NCBI GenBank assembly: GCA_021820965.1
Contig: JAKACZ010000032.1
Coordinates: 1 to 56,567 of the forward strand
Source of the DNA: Bacillota bacterium
GTDB lineage: Bacteria; Bacillota; Sulfobacillia; Sulfobacillales; Sulfobacillaceae
DNA: 56,567 bases
Direction of reading: 5' to 3'
A model generated the notes under the pieces. The model saw only the letters and a list, made by a program, of their open reading frames with translations. It was not told the origin of the DNA and did no database searches. Positions 19,271 to 28,698 of this stretch are shown in pieces. Each line of letters begins with the position of its first letter. The first letter of the stretch is position 1. A program made the position numbers and the translations under genes.

Positions 19271-20272
19271 TTACGGAATGGGATTATGTTGCAGCCTGGT
19301 GCCGGTGTATTCGGCCATGAGGCTCGCCACCACCGTGCCATCGACATTGCGGCCGGTTAGGATGGCGACAGCCGGACCGGACAGCGCTTCGCCGCGCCTC
19401 AGCCAGGCAGCCGTCACCGCGGCCGCCCCTTCCACGACGATGCCCTCTTCAACTGCCAAAAAACCCATGGCCTGTGATATCTCGGTCTCCGAGACCAAGA
19501 TCATCTCATCCACAAACTCGCCCACCATTTGCATGGTCCAACGGTTGTCAAGTCCAATGCCGCCCTGAAGGCTGTCGGCCAAGGTCGGCGATTCGGGCAT
19601 CTGAACCGGGAATCCCCGCTTGAGGCTTTCGTACATCACCGCCCCGCCCTCCATGGACACTCCGACGACGTGCACGTCCGGGCGCTGCGCTTTCAATTCC
19701 ACTCCCACCCCGGCGGCCAGCCCGCCGCCCGATACCGGCACAACCACCTGCGCCACATCGGGCACCTGCTCCAAAATTTCGGCGGCGATGGTGCCCTGGC
19801 CTGCAATGACGTCGGGGTCGTCGAATGGTTCGATTAAGGCGAAATCGCGTTCCTGCGCGAGCTGCTCCGCTCGGACGTGCGCATCATCTTGGCTCTCTCC
19901 GTCGATGACAATCTCGGCGCCACGGGCACGAAGCGCCGCCACTTTGTTGTCCGGCACGTGGCGCGAAATGCAGATGATCGCAGGAATCCCAAGCTTTTGC
20001 GCGACGCAGGCTACTGCCAAACCGTGGTTCCCGGTGGAATAGGTCACCGCACCCAGCAGCTGCCCGCAGTCGCGCAAGGCCACCAGGGCATTGGCCGCGC
20101 CGCGAATTTTGAAGGCACCCATCGGCTGAAACTGCTCGCACTTAAACCACACAGGATGCCCCAGCTGACCGGAAAGCGGGTCGGACAGCACGACCGGAGT
20201 CCGAGCCGCGTAGTCAGCAATTCGCAGACGGGCTTCCCCCACCGCACGATGCCACATGTCAACGTCTTGCAT
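19271..20272 (-). CDS. Threonine/serine dehydratase-like PLP enzyme (EutB-like)
   Basis: A 333-residue fold-II PLP enzyme. The PLP-lysine motif is CEQFQPMGAFKIRGAANAL (Lys about residue 55), the asparagine loop is TYSTGNHGLAVA, and the glycine-rich phosphate loop is VVPVSGGGLAAGVGVEL. It should dehydrate and deaminate hydroxy amino acids. EutB of ectoine/hydroxyectoine catabolic clusters belongs to this family, and the neighbours (ornithine-cyclodeaminase-like and ectoine-hydrolase-like proteins) match that setting. A plain threonine dehydratase making 2-oxobutyrate is the alternative. ATG 20272 has GGAGCGGAAGG upstream. Confidence 0.85.
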   Translation of the reverse strand: MQDVDMWHRAVGEARLRIADYAARTPVVLSDPLSGQLGHPVWFKCEQFQPMGAFKIRGAANALVALRDCGQLLGAVTYSTGNHGLAVACVAQKLGIPAIICISRHVPDNKVAALRARGAEIVIDGESQDDAHVRAEQLAQERDFALIEPFDDPDVIAGQGTIAAEILEQVPDVAQVVVPVSGGGLAAGVGVELKAQRPDVHVVGVSMEGGAVMYESLKRGFPVQMPESPTLADSLQGGIGLDNRWTMQMVGEFVDEMILVSETEISQAMGFLAVEEGIVVEGAAAVTAAWLRRGEALSGPAVAILTGRNVDGTVVASLMAEYTGTRLQHNPIP

Positions 20273-20287
20273 CCTTCCGCTCCTTCC

Positions 20288-21560
20288 TTACGATTCGAGG
20301 TTGAACGCCACAACCTTGGGTTCGCTCATCGCCTCGGCGGCGAAACGCACGCCTTCCCTGCCAAGCCCCGAACCCTTGACCCCGCCAAACGGCATCGCGT
20401 CAATGCGATAGTCGCTGGAGTCGTTAATCATCACACCGCCCACCTTCAGGTGTCGAATCGCCTGAAAGGCACGAGTGATGTCGCGTATAAAGACGCCGGC
20501 CTGCAGTCCGTAGTTGACGCTGTTGGCCCGGTTAATGGCCTCGGACAAATCGCGCACCGGCACCAAGGCCGCCGCGGCCCCATGTCCGTTTCTTCCGAAA
20601 ACTTGTCGCCGACCCGAACCGCTTCGGTCAACGCCACCACCCGTTCGCGAACTTTGTCATACACAGCGTCTTGAATAAAAATGCGCTGAACGCCGAGGCA
20701 ATTTTGGCCAGCCGCCCAGAAGCCGCCCGACACCGTTGCCCGCGCCGCCGCATCCAGGTCCGCATCCGCCAAAATGATGACCGGCGAATTCGACCCAAGC
20801 TCCATGCAATTTTCTTGAGTCCCGCCTGACGTGCGATGGTCTCACCGGTCTTGAGACCGCCGGTAAAGCTCACCATACGCACCCGCGGATCTTGGACCAG
20901 CGGATCTCCAATTGCCGAGGATGGTCCGGTAAGAACGCTCAACATGTCGCCGGGGAGACCAGATTCATAAAGAATTTGCGCTAGCTTGAGCGCTGACAGC
21001 GGCGTCTTGTCGGATGGCTTGACAATCACCGCGTTCCCCATGGCCACGGCCGGCCCCACCTTGTGAGCGACGAGATTGAGCGGGTCGTTGAACGGAGTGA
21101 TGGCGGTAATAATGCCTACCGGTCCCCGATCCCAATACCCTACCCGGTGTTCGCTGCCGGGCGACTGGTCAAAATGAATCACCTCACCGCCCAGGCGCCG
21201 AGCCTCCTCCGCGCTGAGGCGCAGGGTATCGACACACCGCCGCGTTTCCTTGCGCGCTTCCCGAATGGTTTTGCTGCTTTCGGTCGCGACTAGCCGGGCC
21301 ACGCTCTCGAGTTCGCTCTCCAATTGGTCGGTTGCACGTCGGAGAATCTCCATGCGCCGCCAGGCGGGCAGCTCTTCACCAATGGATGCGCCGCGTTCCG
21401 CCCGTGCCAGCGCGTCCAGCGCATCTTGCCGAACGGCACATGGCACCAGCGCCACCACAGATTCGGTCGCCGGGTCTAAGACCGGCGTGGTGCTGTCAGA
21501 TTCCCGCGGCTCCCCGCCGACGTACATCGGCCAGTCCACCCGTTGTCCCAGGTTGACCAT
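20288..21560 (-). pseudogene. Aldehyde dehydrogenase with frameshift and internal deletion
   Basis: ATG 21560 opens a normal NAD(P)-dependent aldehyde dehydrogenase: GPVGIITAITPFNDPLNLVA, VIVKPSDKTPLSAL, and VSFTGGLKTGETIA. At about 20812 one A is missing (GCATGGAGCTTGG where GCAATGGAGCTTGG would keep frame), so KKIA-MELGSNSPVI is split. The catalytic Cys (GQNCLGVQR) survives in the second frame. At about 20583 the text jumps from ETDMGP to AALVPVRDL, losing about 60 residues that include the EVFGP motif. The C-terminus (YRIDAMPFGGVKGSGLGREG) is intact in a third frame. In context it may have been the aspartate-semialdehyde dehydrogenase (DoeC) step. Confidence 0.82.
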
Positions 21561-21656
21561 TGACAATCCACCTGGTTAATCGTTCTATCACCTAAATGCA
21601 TTATGTCATGTTTTATGACACAATTGGATACAGATCACAAGCAGTTGCAACCTCCG

Positions 21657-22697
21657 TCAAATTTGCCGGCGGGCCAAATTAATGCAGTCAATGAGCAAGG
21701 CATAACCGGTTTCGACGCGTCCCGCCCCCGCTCCCACCATCGTGACATCCCCTGACAAATCGCAGCGAAAGGTCAATGCGTTGACAGCGCCCGAGATTCC
21801 CGACAGCGGATCGGTGAGCGGCACCGGCTCGCGTGCGACTCGCCCCTTCAGCCCTGATGCGGTCCATTCCAGACTGGCGATGAGCTTGTACCGTGCCCCG
21901 TCGGCGCGCGCCCGAGCTAGGTCATCGGGGGTAATGTCGCGAATCCCGGTTCTTGCAATGTCGTCGCGGCTCAAGGTTTCCCCGAGCACGGTGTTGGCAA
22001 GAATCAATAGTTTGTATTGGGCGTCAAATCCATCCACATCACTGGTGGGGTTGGCTTCGGCATAACCAAGCTTCTGCGCCTCGGCCAATGCGGCATCAAA
22101 CGGCAGACCGTCTTCCATACGAGTCAAAATGTAATTGCTGGTGCCGTTTAGGATGCCACGTACGCCAAGAATGCGATTGCCGGCCAGTGCCGACGACGCC
22201 ATTCTCAGTACCGGGGTGCCACTCATGACCGTACCCTCGAACAGTAGGCGCGCCCCGTAAGACTGAGCCAATTCTTTCAGTTCTTGATAGGCCAAGGCAA
22301 TCGGCCCTTTGTTGGTGGTGACGACGTTTTTCCCCAGGGACAGGGCACGGCGCACATGATCCAAACCGGGCTGGCCATCCTCCACATTGGTGAAGGTCGC
22401 CTCCACAATGGTGTCAGCCCCGGTGTCGCTGATGGTTTGAAAGCTATCCCACCCGCGAATCAATCCCGGCCGGTCTGGATATCCGACCAAGCTCCCCCCC
22501 TCTTTTACGGACTCCAACACCCCCACCAGGTCCAAACCTTGCGGATCGTACAATGCGCCCTTGACCGTGTCGGTGATGGCCACCACTTGAAACGCGCTGC
22601 CGGTCTCCCGCTCAATTTCGGCGCCCTTTTCCGCCAAAATCTCCACCAGGCCCTGTCCCACCGTGCCGAATCCCACTAACGCCAATTTGTGTGACAT
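21657..22697 (-). CDS. Homoserine dehydrogenase family protein
   Basis: A 346-residue oxidoreductase of the short type without an ACT domain. It has the Rossmann loop LALVGFGTVGQGLVEIL, the NAD-side strand DTIVEATFTN, the catalytic segment GKNVVTTNKGPIALAY, and GVRGILNGTSNYILTRMEDG followed by EANPTSDVDGFDAQYKL, the core homoserine dehydrogenase motifs. It interconverts aspartate semialdehyde and homoserine. It starts 2 bp after the M20 gene inside a catabolic operon. This suggests a role in handling aspartate semialdehyde from diaminobutyrate breakdown rather than threonine biosynthesis; that is inference. Confidence 0.87.
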   Translation of the reverse strand: MSHKLALVGFGTVGQGLVEILAEKGAEIERETGSAFQVVAITDTVKGALYDPQGLDLVGVLESVKEGGSLVGYPDRPGLIRGWDSFQTISDTGADTIVEATFTNVEDGQPGLDHVRRALSLGKNVVTTNKGPIALAYQELKELAQSYGARLLFEGTVMSGTPVLRMASSALAGNRILGVRGILNGTSNYILTRMEDGLPFDAALAEAQKLGYAEANPTSDVDGFDAQYKLLILANTVLGETLSRDDIARTGIRDITPDDLARARADGARYKLIASLEWTASGLKGRVAREPVPLTDPLSGISGAVNALTFRCDLSGDVTMVGAGAGRVETGYALLIDCINLARRQI

Positions 22698-22699
22698 CT

Positions 22700-23926
22700 C
22701 TATGCCTCCTGAGTGCCGCCCAACCGGAGCGCGGCCTCAGCCAATATCGCGGTGCCATACGGGAGCGCCGCTTCATCCAGTCTAAAATCGGGCGCATGTA
22801 AACTGGATATCTCCCCATGGCAGCTCGCGACGCCAAGAAACATCATGGCTGCCGGCGCCTTGCGGCTCATGAATCCAAAGTCTTCGCCCCCCATGCCGAA
22901 CGGTCCATTGTCGAGGCTGTCCCTTCCGGTCACGTCGCGGACCACCGACCGGAGCACCGCGTTAATCGCCGGGGAGTTGATGACGGCGGGCTCTCCGCGC
23001 TCGATGTTAAGATCAGCCTTTCCGCCCAGAGTCTCAGCCACCCTAATGGCTCGCGACAACTCATCAATGATGGTCTCGCGCGTCCCGTCGTTGAAGCTTC
23101 TCAAGGTGCCCGCCAACTCTACAAACGGTGGAATGACGTTGTTGGCGGTTCCTCCAGACACTTGGCACACGCTGATAGCAGCACCGTTCAGCGGGGAGAG
23201 CCGTCTGGCCCGAATCCCGTGAATCGCCTGCAGCACAGGTACCATAAGCCACAGCGGATCGAGCGCCAAATCGGGATATCCAGCGTGTCCGCCCCGTCCC
23301 ATGATGCGTGCCACAAAGTTGTCGACATTCGCCATGGCGGCGCCGTCGTGAATCCGCACCGTACCGACCGGATTTTCCGGATCGCAATGCAGCGCGAGCA
23401 CCGCGTCCACGTCGTCCAGCAGGCCGGCCTCGATTAGATATCGGGCCCCCGTTTTTCCCTCGGCGTCTGAGGCCTCTTCGGCCGGTTGGAACAGAAAGGT
23501 CACGCGTCCTCTAATTCGTCCATTCGCCGCATCCTCCGCCAGCACATGCGCCGCGCCCAACACCATTGCCATATGGCCGTCATGGCCGCAGGCGTGCATG
23601 CGCCCCGGAATCTCCGATTGCACTTCGGACTGGTCGGACTCTTGAATGGGCAATCCATCCAAGTCGGCACGCAGAGCCACGTGTGGACCGGTCTGGCCAC
23701 CGCCCAGGCGCCCCACCACCGATGTCGGGGTGCCGAGCCCGCGGGTGACGACCATGCCGGGGATCCGCTGAAGCACCTCGGCAATGTAATCGGACGTCTG
23801 GTATTCCTCAAATGCCAGTTCGGGATGGCGATGAAGGGTGCGCCGCCACTCAATTAACTGATCAGCCTGACGATGGGCCCGTTCCCGCATCGTCAAGGGT
23901 TCGCCGAAGCCTCGGTCGTTGGCCAT
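22700..23926 (-). CDS. M20-family amidohydrolase, candidate N-acetyl-diaminobutyrate deacetylase
   Basis: About 408 residues from ATG 23926, whose GTAGGAAC site overlaps the stop of the preceding gene. It has the M20D (HipO/IAA-amidohydrolase) motifs WRRTLHRHPELAFEE, ALRADLDGLPIQE, HACGHDGHMA with metal Cys/His, and FLFQPAEEASDAEG with the catalytic Glu pair. These enzymes remove N-acyl groups from amino acids. Next to an ectoine-hydrolase-like gene, the obvious substrate is N-acetyl-2,4-diaminobutyrate. Canonical DoeB/EutE is of the unrelated AstE/aspartoacylase type, so this would be a non-homologous replacement. Confidence 0.85.
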   Translation of the reverse strand: MANDRGFGEPLTMRERAHRQADQLIEWRRTLHRHPELAFEEYQTSDYIAEVLQRIPGMVVTRGLGTPTSVVGRLGGGQTGPHVALRADLDGLPIQESDQSEVQSEIPGRMHACGHDGHMAMVLGAAHVLAEDAANGRIRGRVTFLFQPAEEASDAEGKTGARYLIEAGLLDDVDAVLALHCDPENPVGTVRIHDGAAMANVDNFVARIMGRGGHAGYPDLALDPLWLMVPVLQAIHGIRARRLSPLNGAAISVCQVSGGTANNVIPPFVELAGTLRSFNDGTRETIIDELSRAIRVAETLGGKADLNIERGEPAVINSPAINAVLRSVVRDVTGRDSLDNGPFGMGGEDFGFMSRKAPAAMMFLGVASCHGEISSLHAPDFRLDEAALPYGTAILAEAALRLGGTQEA

Positions 23927-23930
23927 GTTC

Positions 23931-25145
23931 CTACGATCGCACATGAAGCTCGTGGGGCACGTGCGCGAGCGCTTGAGCCAGGTCCTCAATCAAGTCGCCC
24001 ACGTCCTCGATGCCGACCGAGTAGCGAATGAGGGTCTCAGGGATGCCCAGCGCCGCCCGCTCCTCATGGGTGAGCTCCACATGGCTGGTGGTCCTGGGTG
24101 GCCCGGCCGTCGTCTCGACCGCGCCCAGGTTGGCAGCCAGATGGGCATACTTGAGCTCGGGCAAAAGCACACGCACGGCGTCAAATCCGCCCTTTAAGGA
24201 AAAACTGAGCACGCCGCCAAACTGGACCATCTGCCGCTTGGCGATGTCGTGGTTTTCGTGGTCGGGAAGTCCGGGATAGAAAACCTGGTCCACGGCTGGA
24301 TGTTCGGCCAAGAAGGAGGCAATCTTCATCGCCGAAGCGCACTGTTGGCGAACCCTCAAATGTAGCGTCTTCATGCCGCGCAGCAGCAGATAGGCGGACA
24401 TCGGATGCAGGGTAGCCCCGTTGATTTCGCGGTAGTGGTAAATTTGCTCCACCAGGTCCCGACGTCCCACCACCACACCGCCGAGGGCGTCGGCGTGCCC
24501 GCCAAGAAACTTGGTGGCGCTGTGGATCACTAAATCGGCGCCCAGCGCAAGGGGCTGCTGATTAATCGGTGTGGCAAACGTGTTGTCCACCACCACCAAT
24601 GCGCCCGCCAGGTGGGCCGCGTCAATGAGACGCTTCAGATCGACAATTTTGAGGGTGGGATTGGTCGGGCTCTCGAGATATAAAATTTTAGCGCCTTGGT
24701 TAACCTCGCTGATGAGACGCTCGTGGTCGGTGGTGGGGCAGAGAACCGGTTCGATGTGAAAGTTCGGGAGAAACTCGCTGAAAATCTTGTTGGTCCCACC
24801 ATAGGTGTCCACCAAGGAAACTACCCGGTCTCCGGGACGCAGCAAGGTAAAGAGCGTGTTGCTGATGGCCGCCATTCCGGTCGAAAAGCTGGTCGCCGCT
24901 TCGGCGCCTTCCAACATCCGCACCTTTTCTTCGAACACGTGTACGGTGGGATTGCTGTTGCGGCCGTAAATGTGTCCGGGTCTCAGTCCGAGCGCGACCT
25001 CGTACCACTCGTCCACATCATCGTATCCGTACCCCACGCTGTGCACCACCGGCACTTGGGTCGCACCCTGCATCGAGTACTCGTCTTCACCGCCCCAGAC
25101 TGAACGCGTGCCCAAATTAGCCTGATCCGTTTTGCCTCCACGCAT
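23931..25145 (-). CDS. Trans-sulfuration family PLP enzyme
   Basis: About 404 residues from ATG 25145 behind AGGTGG; the longer frame upstream overlaps the previous gene and is not needed. Motifs of the Cys/Met metabolism fold-I family are GRNSNPTVHVFEEKV, FSTGMAAISNTLF, VDTYGGTNKIF, LESPTNPTLKIVDL, VVVDNTFATPINQQPL, and the PLP-lysine segment HSATKFLGGHAD. Members perform gamma-elimination or replacement on homoserine esters, cystathionine or methionine. In this operon, downstream of a homoserine-forming step, a homoserine- or cystathionine-type gamma-lyase giving 2-oxobutyrate is plausible but unproven. Confidence 0.88.
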   Translation of the reverse strand: MRGGKTDQANLGTRSVWGGEDEYSMQGATQVPVVHSVGYGYDDVDEWYEVALGLRPGHIYGRNSNPTVHVFEEKVRMLEGAEAATSFSTGMAAISNTLFTLLRPGDRVVSLVDTYGGTNKIFSEFLPNFHIEPVLCPTTDHERLISEVNQGAKILYLESPTNPTLKIVDLKRLIDAAHLAGALVVVDNTFATPINQQPLALGADLVIHSATKFLGGHADALGGVVVGRRDLVEQIYHYREINGATLHPMSAYLLLRGMKTLHLRVRQQCASAMKIASFLAEHPAVDQVFYPGLPDHENHDIAKRQMVQFGGVLSFSLKGGFDAVRVLLPELKYAHLAANLGAVETTAGPPRTTSHVELTHEERAALGIPETLIRYSVGIEDVGDLIEDLAQALAHVPHELHVRS

Positions 25146-26139
25146 GACGCATCCACCTTTCTGATTCAAACACCCGCGTTGCCGCGTTATCGTCGACTCG
25201 GTCCATCGCATACACCGCTATCATGGTGTCTTGGACTCCAGTCCCGGTCAGATCGGCCACGGTGATTTGATCGGTGCTAGTCCGTCCCTGCGCCGAGCCC
25301 TGGATCAACTGGCCGAGCTCCACTACGCCATCGGCAGACATAAGCCCACGTTCCACCGCATGGTGCAATTCACCCAATCGCAGACATTGGCTGATAAGGT
25401 CGCAGCACACCCGATTAGCCCGGGCTAAAATCCCGGCCTCCAATTCCTGCTTGGATTCGGCATCAGACCCCATCGCGGTGATGTGCAGTCCCGGATGGAG
25501 CCACTCTTCCCGAATCACCGGATGGGAAGCTGGCGTGGTGGTCACCACAATATCCGACTGGCGCACCACCGCCTCCGGGTCGGCTTGTGCGGAAATCCGG
25601 AGCCCGAGTTCCCGGAACATGTCTTTTGCATACTGCTCCGCGTGTTCCGCGTGCGTCGAATAGACTAACACCTCGTCAAAACGGCGGGCCATGGACAGTG
25701 CGCGGATCTGCCAGCGAGCCTGGGCTCCGGACCCGATTACGCCGACCCGTTGGACGGTCTGGTTGGCCAGGTATTTGGCGGCAATCGCACCAGCGGCGGC
25801 CGTGCGCACGTCGGTCAAGTAGCCCTCATCCAGCAGCACCGCTTGGGGCCGACCGGTTACCGCATCGAGAAGCACCATCATGCCACTGCCGCTCGGAAGA
25901 CCCCGGGCCCGGTTGTCAAAGAATCCGGATGAGATTTTAATGGCAAAGTGGTCAACGTCCTCCACGTAGGCGGCTTTCACGTCCACCTCGCCATGATGCT
26001 GGGGAACGTCAATCCGCATACTCGGCGGAGCGGCGACGCGTCCCTGAGCCATGCGGGCGAACCCGTCTTCGATAACATCAATGACGTCCTCACTCAGTTT
26101 GACAACCTGTTCCAGCTCCGAACGAGTGACAATCTTCAC
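25117..26139 (-). CDS. Ornithine cyclodeaminase-like protein (EutC-like)
   Basis: About 340 residues from GTG 26139, which forms a GTGA overlap with the stop of the ectoine-hydrolase-like gene and has AGGGGG upstream. Family motifs are FAIKISSGFFDNRARGLPSG, LLDEGYLTDVRTAAAGA, and the NAD-binding RVGVIGSGAQARWQIRAL. The ornithine cyclodeaminase/mu-crystallin family includes EutC of hydroxyectoine catabolic clusters. True ornithine cyclodeaminase or an imine reductase are alternatives. It overlaps the next gene by 29 bp, so the group is translationally coupled. Confidence 0.85.
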   Translation of the reverse strand: MKIVTRSELEQVVKLSEDVIDVIEDGFARMAQGRVAAPPSMRIDVPQHHGEVDVKAAYVEDVDHFAIKISSGFFDNRARGLPSGSGMMVLLDAVTGRPQAVLLDEGYLTDVRTAAAGAIAAKYLANQTVQRVGVIGSGAQARWQIRALSMARRFDEVLVYSTHAEHAEQYAKDMFRELGLRISAQADPEAVVRQSDIVVTTTPASHPVIREEWLHPGLHITAMGSDAESKQELEAGILARANRVCCDLISQCLRLGELHHAVERGLMSADGVVELGQLIQGSAQGRTSTDQITVADLTGTGVQDTMIAVYAMDRVDDNAATRVFESERWMRHAWRQNGSG

Positions 26140-27344
26140 GCCGTGGCCCCCTGATATCGCTCCTCGCCAACGACAAACAGACACCGGTCGACGCTGGCCA
26201 AGACCTCTGCACCCGAAGGCGTCACCCGAAAGGCCTCGCTCATTTCCAAGCCGTAGCCGTCGTGCCACATGCCGGCAATCATATGAAACACCATGTTTGG
26301 CTCGAGCACCGTCTTGTCTCCGGCTCGAAGACTGGCGGTGTGCTCTCCCCAATCCGGGGGATAGTTGAGGCCCGCCGCGTATCCGAGCCTCGATGGTTTG
26401 ATAAACCCGTGCCGCTGAATAGTGCTCTGCCAGGCATTCTCGACTTCTTCACACAGTGCACCGGGGCGCACGACGGCCAAGGCCGTTGCCAGGCCCTCGA
26501 CAACCACCTTGGCCAACTCTGCCAGCCGTGGCTCGGGCTGTCCTATGACCACGGTCCGGGACAATGGAGAATGATAGCGATGCCGGCATCCAGCAATTTC
26601 GATGTTGACCGAATCGCCGACCTCATAGCGACGGTCTGCCCATGTCAGGTGAGCGGCACTGGCGCGCACTCCGGAGGGTATGAGGGGGACAATCGCGGGG
26701 TAATCCCCGCTGTATTCCTCGGTGCCCTGAATTTGGGCGCGAAAGATTTCAGCGGCGGCATCGGACTCCCGCACACCCGGCCGGATCACCTCAAGTGCCG
26801 TATACATGGCACGGGTCACGATAGCACCCGCCTGCTGGATGTAGGCGATTTCCTGATCCGATTTAATCAGGCGCACCCAATTGACCAGGAGCGTCGCGTC
26901 GACGAAGCTGGCGTTCGGCAATGCTCGGACCAGGCGCTGATACGCGTAGGCGGAAAAATAATAGGCATCCATCTCGACGCCAATGTAGCCGTGGACCAGG
27001 TTGAACTCGTCCAACACTTCGCCCACATAGTCCATGGGGTGCAACACGGCAGATTGAACGTAGTGGTCTCCGTACGCACGGATCTGCGCTTCGTCCAGCC
27101 AACAGGTTAACCGCGCACCGTTGCTGTCAATTCCCCGGCCAACCCAAATGGGCTCGTCCAATGTCAGCGCTACTACCACTGCTTGGGGGACATAAAAAGA
27201 CCAGCCGTCGTACCCTGTCAAATAGTTCATATTGGCGGGATCTGTCACAATCAGTGTGTCGATTCCTTGCTGATTCATCCGATGCTTGACCACCTGAAGG
27301 CGTGACTCATATTCCCGACGGGTAAACAGGGCCACCGAATCCAC
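26136..27344 (-). CDS. doeA: Ectoine hydrolase-like protein (DoeA/EutD type)
   Basis: A 402-residue pita-bread (M24/creatinase-fold) protein. The N-terminal domain reads TDPANMNYLTGYDGWSFYVP and later GVEMDAYYFSAYAYQRLV; I recall closely similar strings in DoeA/EutD. The catalytic domain has IEIAGCRHRYHSPLSRTV where metallopeptidases carry metal-binding Asp residues. These are replaced here, as in non-metal members such as ectoine hydrolase. It would open the ectoine ring to acetyl-diaminobutyrates. It is the first gene of the operon, with GTG 27344 directly after AAGGAAAGG. A creatinase-like or Xaa-Pro peptidase role is the alternative. Confidence 0.75.
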   Translation of the reverse strand: MDSVALFTRREYESRLQVVKHRMNQQGIDTLIVTDPANMNYLTGYDGWSFYVPQAVVVALTLDEPIWVGRGIDSNGARLTCWLDEAQIRAYGDHYVQSAVLHPMDYVGEVLDEFNLVHGYIGVEMDAYYFSAYAYQRLVRALPNASFVDATLLVNWVRLIKSDQEIAYIQQAGAIVTRAMYTALEVIRPGVRESDAAAEIFRAQIQGTEEYSGDYPAIVPLIPSGVRASAAHLTWADRRYEVGDSVNIEIAGCRHRYHSPLSRTVVIGQPEPRLAELAKVVVEGLATALAVVRPGALCEEVENAWQSTIQRHGFIKPSRLGYAAGLNYPPDWGEHTASLRAGDKTVLEPNMVFHMIAGMWHDGYGLEMSEAFRVTPSGAEVLASVDRCLFVVGEERYQGATA

Positions 27345-27362
27345 CCTTTCCTTAATCCGAGT

Positions 27363-27393
27363 AGGATACCAGATTTCATGGTAGTGGTTTCAA
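27363..27393 (-). promoter_or_regulatory. Candidate promoter of the catabolic operon
   Basis: Read on the minus strand, TTGAAA (27393-27388) is followed after 19 bp by TATCCT (27368-27363), about 20 bp before the doeA-like start. The spacing is slightly long, so this is tentative. Confidence 0.3.
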
Positions 27394-28063
27394 TGGATTG
27401 GGGACCATTCTACAAAGCGTATGAAAGCATTCGGCACTCCTTCTATACACATAGCGTGCCGCAGGCTGACCCGCTGTGGCCACGAAAAATAGTTTTTAGC
27501 CGGCAGACGCGCAGTAAAGCCGGTTTTTCGGAATGGGTATTTCGCAAAGATCTTAACTCGACGTTGTCCCCGCTTACGTAAGAGGTCGGAACCAGGAAAA
27601 CATAATTTTTAACTCCGAGGGTCTCGGCATTGTGGTGCTGAAGGAAACGCAGGACCGGCGGCGCATAGTGGCCTCCGGATTGATTACCGTTGGGGTGATT
27701 GTACCAGCGACACTTGGGGGCCGGAGTGGGAAAACCTATCACCGCTCGCGTCACGAAGATCTGGGTAAAGGCGCAGAACCAGTATCACAAGGGCTCCTCC
27801 CTCGAGCATGAAGGCGGGAGTTTGCCTGGTGCAATAGTTCGGGTTAGCAATAGCCGGGTAGCGGGGGCATTTGTCCCGTAGTCCGTAAGTCCCTGGAACA
27901 GATTCTTGGACGACATCGAATGCTAGGTTCCAGCCATTGGTCGTCATAGCCCACGCGGGCCAGTAGAGCCATGGGAAGAGACCGCGGCGACTGGCCATGT
28001 GGTTAGGTAGGCCATGGGTGGTACAATTACTTGGAATGTGGCACTCGGAGTGGAGGGATGGCG
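27394..28063. other. Intergenic stretch, no convincing gene
   Basis: No frame has both a ribosome site and a recognisable product. On the minus strand a frame from about 27996 contains SRRGLFPWLYWPAWAMTTNG and a later hydrophobic segment, which might be a decayed membrane protein. I do not call it. Confidence 0.35.
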
Positions 28064-28426
28064 ATGAGTCAGATGAGTATGGTGGCGCTGGCGAATCTTG
28101 ATGACGCCGAGCGCATGAGCCAGATGTGGGCGATGTTTGAGCAGTTAGGGGGCCTGTCGGCGGCCGAACAGCTCCAAGCGTTACGGGGGATGATCTTGGA
28201 GATGGCCGAACAGGCCACGGATGCGCAATACGTGCGCCTCTGTGGGACGAACTTGACCCTAGCCGCGTCGATGCCGGATGAGCATCTGAAACCATTTTTA
28301 GCTGCGCGCATGATGGCTTCAGCGAGTTTACCGGCCCCGTACGCGGAACGCGACCGGCAACATCTGGAAGAAGCCATCGGTCAGGCCGATCCAGATGTCC
28401 GGACGAAAATTACGCGGAACCTGTAG
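28064..28426 (+). CDS. Hypothetical small helical protein
   Basis: ATG 28064 lies 7 bp after GTGGAGGG; ATG 28058 is an alternative. The 121-residue product is methionine-rich and helical (VALANLDDAERMSQMWAMFE, and LLAAEQLQALRGMILEMAEQ-like), with a PDEHLKPFLAARMMAS segment. No signal peptide or membrane helix. No family recognised. It stands alone in a gene-poor stretch but has good codon structure. Confidence 0.5.
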   Translation: MSQMSMVALANLDDAERMSQMWAMFEQLGGLSAAEQLQALRGMILEMAEQATDAQYVRLCGTNLTLAASMPDEHLKPFLAARMMASASLPAPYAERDRQHLEEAIGQADPDVRTKITRNL

Positions 28427-28698
28427 GAAATCGTGAAAGCCTCGAAAGCCCTCGGCTGACCGATGCCGAGGGTATTGCCTACCCGAATATGCCGTATCGG
28501 CTTACCCGCCCGTGCTCACAGGCTCCCTCGTTACTTCGTCCAGCAAATCATCGGCATTCGGGGGTGAGAATGCATCAAGCCCCGCGGCGCTGAAACAAGA
28601 TGGCGGTAGTCGAATTTCCGTATATTATGGGAATGAATCGTAGCGTAGGAAAAAATGATGATCGTAACTCGGTATGCACGGGAATGCGAGGTGAATAC

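Noticed and set aside
27684..28295. 203-residue minus-strand frame between the catabolic operon and the 28.1 kb gene
   Set aside because: No ribosome site or family pattern, the N-terminal half is low-complexity Ser/Pro/Arg as in antisense shadows, and it overlaps the better plus-strand gene at 28064.
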